DNA from: CAYRXM01 sp964449465 | Lineage (GTDB): Bacteria > Chloroflexota > Anaerolineae > JAFGEY01 | DNA length: 64,000 bases | NCBI GenBank assembly: GCA_964449465.1 | Contig: CAYVBK010000004.1 | Location: forward strand, 1-64,000 | Direction: 5' to 3' | Shown here: in pieces, positions 61,701 to 64,000 of the stretch | How the letters are laid out: each line of letters opens with the position of its first letter | Numbering within the stretch: position 1 is the stretch's first letter | The notes under the pieces: generated by a model | Told to the model about the DNA's origin: nothing | The model's database searches: none | The model's input: only the letters and a program-made list of their open reading frames with translations | Position numbers and translations under genes: made by a program

Positions 61701-61894
61701 GGCCAGGCCGACACGTCAAAGTTGGGATAATAAAAGCCCTCTGGCACCTGCTCTGGGCCTGGAGCCAGGTGAAACTTCCACCATCCGTTCAGCGACATCG
61801 ACATCGCATCACCGTCTATCAATGGTGCGTGGCCGGGCTGTTTGCGCCGGCCGATCACCTGCGGATTTTCCCAATCAACGAGTTCTCGTTTCAT
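58751..61894 (-). CDS. Beta-galactosidase, long LacZ type (GH2)
   Basis: A 1047-residue cytosolic glycosidase with the five-domain LacZ layout. The sugar-binding domain starts WENPQVIGRRKQPGHAP. The catalytic barrel has RGVNRHEHHPSRGRA, the acid/base Glu in IMWSLGNESGVGPH (about residue 453) and the nucleophile Glu in LMMCEYAYAKGNS (about residue 518). The C-terminal beta-gal small-chain domain has WYGRGPHENYADR and DVRWLALTDAQGDGL. ATG at 61894 is used; the open frame from 61936 begins in the previous gene. It follows the PLP-enzyme gene by 4 nt. The natural substrate may be any beta-galactoside. Confidence 0.95.
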   Translation of the reverse strand: MKRELVDWENPQVIGRRKQPGHAPLIDGDAMSMSLNGWWKFHLAPGPEQVPEGFYYPNFDVSAWPDLAVPGNWQLPAAWKPEHWQAQTFKDIPIYTNVHYPFEPNPPLVPCENPTGCYRTSFVLPDDWADRRVFILFESVDSAFYLWINGQEVGYSQDSRLPAEFEITAYVRPGQNTVAAQVMRYSDGFYLEDQDYWHLSGIQRDVIVYAKPPVYICDWTVRTRLDESYRDAILSIEAFIPRGPEMASFCVEAMLYDAENKPVFDQPLSAPVSDWTPHQNTVRTGCAMLSAPVQGPLLWTAETPHLYTLSLTLKNAAGAAVDRVSGRVGFRQIEIRDGLLLLNGRRLVLRGVNRHEHHPSRGRALTREDMRRDIVLMKQLNFNTVRTSHYPNHPAWYDLCDEYGLYVIDEANIETHGLYGELSHDPLWANAFLDRGMRMAQRDKNHPCVIMWSLGNESGVGPHQAAMAAWLRYDDPTRPIHSESGRPGPAVSDVFSVMYPDLEWMRQVLADHAEKRPLMMCEYAYAKGNSTGNFFKFWEMVDRYPRFQGGCIWDWHDKSLLKPCEQDQTRFYWSYGGDWGGDFNYDQDNEDPQMCCNGIVGPDLVPHPGAWEVKQVQAPVDVLEQEVLEGQFVLWNKYHTLDLSHLDIGWELTLDGQIIQSGLLPPCHLAAGLQSPLTVPFTQPDSLVPGGEYHLTIRLILNRDAPWAGRGHEVAWRQFKVPFPVPSRPVRVVVACPGLEMTDTDGRLTVGGPHFRLVMDRASGQMVEYSANGRSLLQSGPLENFYRAPTDIDLLMGNPPAMVHQWRAAGLDRLAREMRIFEAAFIHDTMVQVRVATHLCGEGSDCGIDSEIVYRIDGRGEVVLCHTASIDERMPYVPRVGLELVLPGAFGQLTWYGRGPHENYADRQRGAAVGLYRSTVAEQFTPYVYPSECGGKQDVRWLALTDAQGDGLMVCGADLFHFDALHYTIQDLAAAGHLHRLTPRQAVILHLDGRHMGVGGDDGWMSTVHPEFLIYPGRYRYTLCLRPVTSQDNLAALGRMWSDTALL

Positions 61895-61898
61895 ATTT

Positions 61899-63017
61899 TT
61901 ATCTCCGTATGCCCAAAATTTCCTCGATCCGCTCAATGATCACCTTTTCCTGGCCGGGCCGCAGCGTTTGTGGATTGACATAGATGCCGCCGGCCTCTGA
62001 GGGGGCCAGAGCAATGGCCGGCTGGCCCTGGAGCAATTGACGCAGCACCTCGTCACGGCTGATGCTCAGGCCGGCTTCATCCAGCAAAATCTCGGCGCGC
62101 GGCATGGGTTGGCCGGCCTCGCTAGGAAAGCTGCGCCGCGCTGCCAGGTGCGGTCGTCCATCAAACACCTCAATCACCAGGCGCACCTGATTTTCATACG
62201 TATCCATCAATTTCTGATGATCCAGGTCCAGGTACCAGCGCACCGCCGCCATCAAGCCGACCATCTCTTCTTTGCCCACTTTCATCGGCCGGCCGATAAA
62301 GGGACGCGGGCAGGCGTTGAATGCGCAGGCGGCAATCAGGTCACGGCGGCCTAAAATCAGGCCGCTGCTTTGCGGGCCGCACAGCCCCTTGCCGCCGCTG
62401 AACAAGGCCAGGTCGGCGCCCATGTGCGTAAATCGCCACAGGTTTTCCACCGGCGGAATTTGCGCCGCCGCGTCCACGATCAACGGCAGCCCATGCCGAT
62501 GGGCGATCTCGATGCCCTGCGCCAACGGCACCTGCCCATCCATAAAATGGGCATTGTAAAAGTAAAAAACAGCCGCCGTGCGTTCGTTGATCGCCTGCTC
62601 CAGTTCGTCGGGCGACGCGCCTTGTTCATCGCCAATTTCGATCAGCCGGCCGCCGGCCTGCCGGATGGCAAAGTCATAGCCCACCCGCCCGCGCCGATGC
62701 ACCAACACCTCATTTTTCAGACCGTCGGTGTAGGGCAACCGGTCGCGCCGGTCGGGATCAAGGCCGGTGATGCAGGCGGCAGTGCTGAGAGCCAACCCGG
62801 CCGCCGCCCCGCTGCTGACATAGGCGGCCTCGTTGTGCGTCCATTCGGCAATTTGCCGCCCTACCTTGTCTTGCAGTTCGTCTATATCCACAAAATGCTG
62901 CGCCGCTTCGGCCATCGCCGCCAACACCTCTGGCGGCATCAACGAGCCGCCCAGTCGGGTCAGGGTGGCATAGCCGTTGATGATTTTTTTGACACCCAAT
63001 CTATCGTAAATATCCAT
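61899..63017 (-). CDS. SelA-like PLP-dependent enzyme
   Basis: A 372-residue fold-type I PLP enzyme related to selenocysteine synthase SelA and to D-glucosaminate-6-phosphate ammonia-lyase (DgaE). The family start YDRLGVKKIINGYATLTRLG is followed by AAYVSSGAAAGLALSTAA, LIVDAAAQIPPVENL (PLP-ring Asp), and LFSGGKGLCGPQSSGLI with the Schiff-base Lys. Such enzymes sit beside dihydroorotase-like amidohydrolases, as here. Neither selB nor a selenocysteine context is present, so selenium metabolism is unlikely. ATG at 63017 follows AAAGGA. A sugar-amine or amino-acid elimination is a reasonable guess. Confidence 0.85.
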   Translation of the reverse strand: MDIYDRLGVKKIINGYATLTRLGGSLMPPEVLAAMAEAAQHFVDIDELQDKVGRQIAEWTHNEAAYVSSGAAAGLALSTAACITGLDPDRRDRLPYTDGLKNEVLVHRRGRVGYDFAIRQAGGRLIEIGDEQGASPDELEQAINERTAAVFYFYNAHFMDGQVPLAQGIEIAHRHGLPLIVDAAAQIPPVENLWRFTHMGADLALFSGGKGLCGPQSSGLILGRRDLIAACAFNACPRPFIGRPMKVGKEEMVGLMAAVRWYLDLDHQKLMDTYENQVRLVIEVFDGRPHLAARRSFPSEAGQPMPRAEILLDEAGLSISRDEVLRQLLQGQPAIALAPSEAGGIYVNPQTLRPGQEKVIIERIEEILGIRR

Positions 63018-63025
63018 TTTGTCCT

Positions 63026-64000
63026 TTACCATTTCGAGTTTTGAAGCTGCGGGACATTCCAATAAGCCGCCGGCGCGTGCTCCCAGTCGGGCATGCTCAG
63101 GCCGCCGGGATCATAGACGATTTGCCCGCCGCGCACGGTCATGACACATTCCAGTTTCTCGCTGCCGACCAGCCGCGCCTTGCCACAGTCGGCAAAGCCA
63201 AACCGCCCTTGCCGCCGCGCCAGCACGGCCACATCGGCCTCGCTGCCCACGCCCAAATGCCCCAGTTCGGGGTGTCCCACCTGCCGGGCCGGGATGTATG
63301 TCGAGCGGGCAATCACCTCGCCCAGCGGCATGCCCATATTGAGATACTTGGACATGGTGTGCAGCATGCTTACCACCGGCCCATTGATATTGCCCATGTG
63401 AAAATCGGTGCTGATCGAGTCGGAGGCAAACCCATCGCGCAGGGCCGGCGCAGCGTTGCGAAACCAAAAACTGGCCGCCCCATGCCCCAGATCGAACAAA
63501 ACGCCGCGCTGGCGTGCCTGCCACATCCAGTCGTTGACCCGCCCTTGCTCGTTGAGAATGGGGAATTGCTGGGCAAAGACATGGGTGTGCATGTCGCCGG
63601 GGCGGAGGAATTTCAAAAGCAGGTCAGGGTAGGAGCGTTCAGGCGGACGCGGCCAAAAGTCCACCATCACTGGTTTGCCGCACCGCTCGGCCGCCTCGAT
63701 GGCCCGCTCCACCGAAGCCCAGGGTGGATGCTCGTCGTCCCAGGGCTTGCTGGTCCAATAGTGCGCCGTCTTGATGCCGACGATCACATCGGGAAAGGCC
63801 GCCACTATCGCCGCGGCAACGCGCGGGTCGAGGTCGGCCAGGTTTTGCTCCGACTCGCCGTTGACCATGCCGCCGGCAGCAATGTTGAGAAAGGCCAGGA
63901 TGCGCACTTGCGAACGATCTATGCAGTGCGTCTTGAAATCGGCCCAATGCTGCCAGCCGGCCGTGCCGGCATCCACTGTCGTGGTCACACCGACAGCCAG
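63026..64000 (-). CDS. Amidohydrolase, dihydroorotase-like (5' part beyond the window)
   Basis: The C-terminal 324 or so residues of an amidohydrolase-superfamily protein. The frame is open to the window edge (LAVGVTTTVDAGTAGW), so the true start and the N-terminal His-x-His metal pair are not seen. Visible are IKTAHYWTSKPWDD, VMVDFWPRPPERSY, GDMHTHVFAQQFPI, LFDLGHGAASFWF and ISTDFHMGNINGP (Asp of the active site), then VGSEADVAVL. The sequence resembles the EF_0837-type amidohydrolases that pair with SelA-like enzymes. Eight nt separate it from that gene. The substrate is unknown. Confidence 0.88.
   Translation of the reverse strand: MAVGVTTTVDAGTAGWQHWADFKTHCIDRSQVRILAFLNIAAGGMVNGESEQNLADLDPRVAAAIVAAFPDVIVGIKTAHYWTSKPWDDEHPPWASVERAIEAAERCGKPVMVDFWPRPPERSYPDLLLKFLRPGDMHTHVFAQQFPILNEQGRVNDWMWQARQRGVLFDLGHGAASFWFRNAAPALRDGFASDSISTDFHMGNINGPVVSMLHTMSKYLNMGMPLGEVIARSTYIPARQVGHPELGHLGVGSEADVAVLARRQGRFGFADCGKARLVGSEKLECVMTVRGGQIVYDPGGLSMPDWEHAPAAYWNVPQLQNSKW

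Noticed and set aside
61899..63017. Selenocysteine synthase (selA) proper.
   Set aside because: The protein is shorter than typical bacterial SelA, has no selB or tRNA-Sec gene nearby and is paired with a dihydroorotase-like amidohydrolase, so it is placed with SelA-like enzymes of other function.

Overview
The window is a chromosomal segment of a free-living, metabolically versatile bacterium, about 60% G+C. It is most likely a Chloroflexota (Anaerolineae-like) genome. That is inferred from the mix of genes: a MalT/LuxR-type STAND regulator, a PknB-type kinase, a [LysW]-lysine hydrolase, many glycan and sugar-acid genes, and intergenic space full of short palindromes. No 16S or single-copy phylogenetic marker is present, so the assignment is tentative. 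No phage or plasmid backbone was seen.

Layout. 0.2-3.1 kb: malQ, two tandem paralogous small unknown proteins and an M55 D-aminopeptidase, in one plus-strand operon. 3.2-13.6 kb (minus): cysE; a MacAB/LolD-like efflux set (two ATPases, permease, membrane fusion lipoprotein); a MalT-like regulator translationally coupled to a UxuA-like mannonate dehydratase. 13.6-14.8 kb: a radical-SAM/HhH DNA-repair-type protein whose near-consensus promoter contains a LexA-type palindrome. 14.9-26.9 kb (minus): a long, tightly packed series with stand-alone AICAR transformylase, sugar isomerases, a right-handed beta-helix glycosidase-like protein, a FAD enzyme, nadB, a DUF2142-like membrane protein, nadA, and two poorly known genes. 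27.1-31.6 kb: MarR regulator plus a heterodimeric ABC exporter with one degenerate ATP site. 31.6-32.2 kb: a TPR-gene remnant. 32.4-43.4 kb: GH4 glycosidase, fabF, PHP phosphoesterase, Ser/Thr kinase, a membrane protein, two Tat-exported DUF362 proteins with a lipoprotein, and an FHA-winged-helix regulator with lysK. 43.4-46.4 kb: trpF, trpB, trpA. 46.4-50.2 kb: a sulfatase-fold hydrolase and a two-component system. 55.6-64.0 kb: DUF4127-like protein, tRNA-Arg(CCT), flavodiiron protein, a long LacZ, a SelA-like PLP enzyme and a truncated amidohydrolase.

The standout is a complete diversity-generating retroelement (DGR) at about 50.3-55.4 kb, minus strand. A 1059-residue membrane-anchored NACHT-type NTPase ends in an FGE/C-type-lectin domain. 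Its last codons form a 129-bp variable repeat (VR). A DGR-type reverse transcriptase, an Avd-like four-helix protein and a 129-bp template repeat (TR) follow. TR and VR align without gaps at an offset of exactly 1750 nt. All 16 mismatches fall at adenines of the coding-strand TR, the signature of adenine-directed mutagenic retrohoming. A GC-rich hairpin abuts the VR. The arrangement looks like a hypermutable recognition domain attached to a STAND signalling module, that is, a diversified sensor or immune-type receptor.

Intergenic DNA carries at least four families of small palindromic or MITE-like repeats. One family has entered the reading frame of the DGR target gene. Start codons were chosen from Shine-Dalgarno sites and neighbour overlaps; several genes use TTG or GTG.
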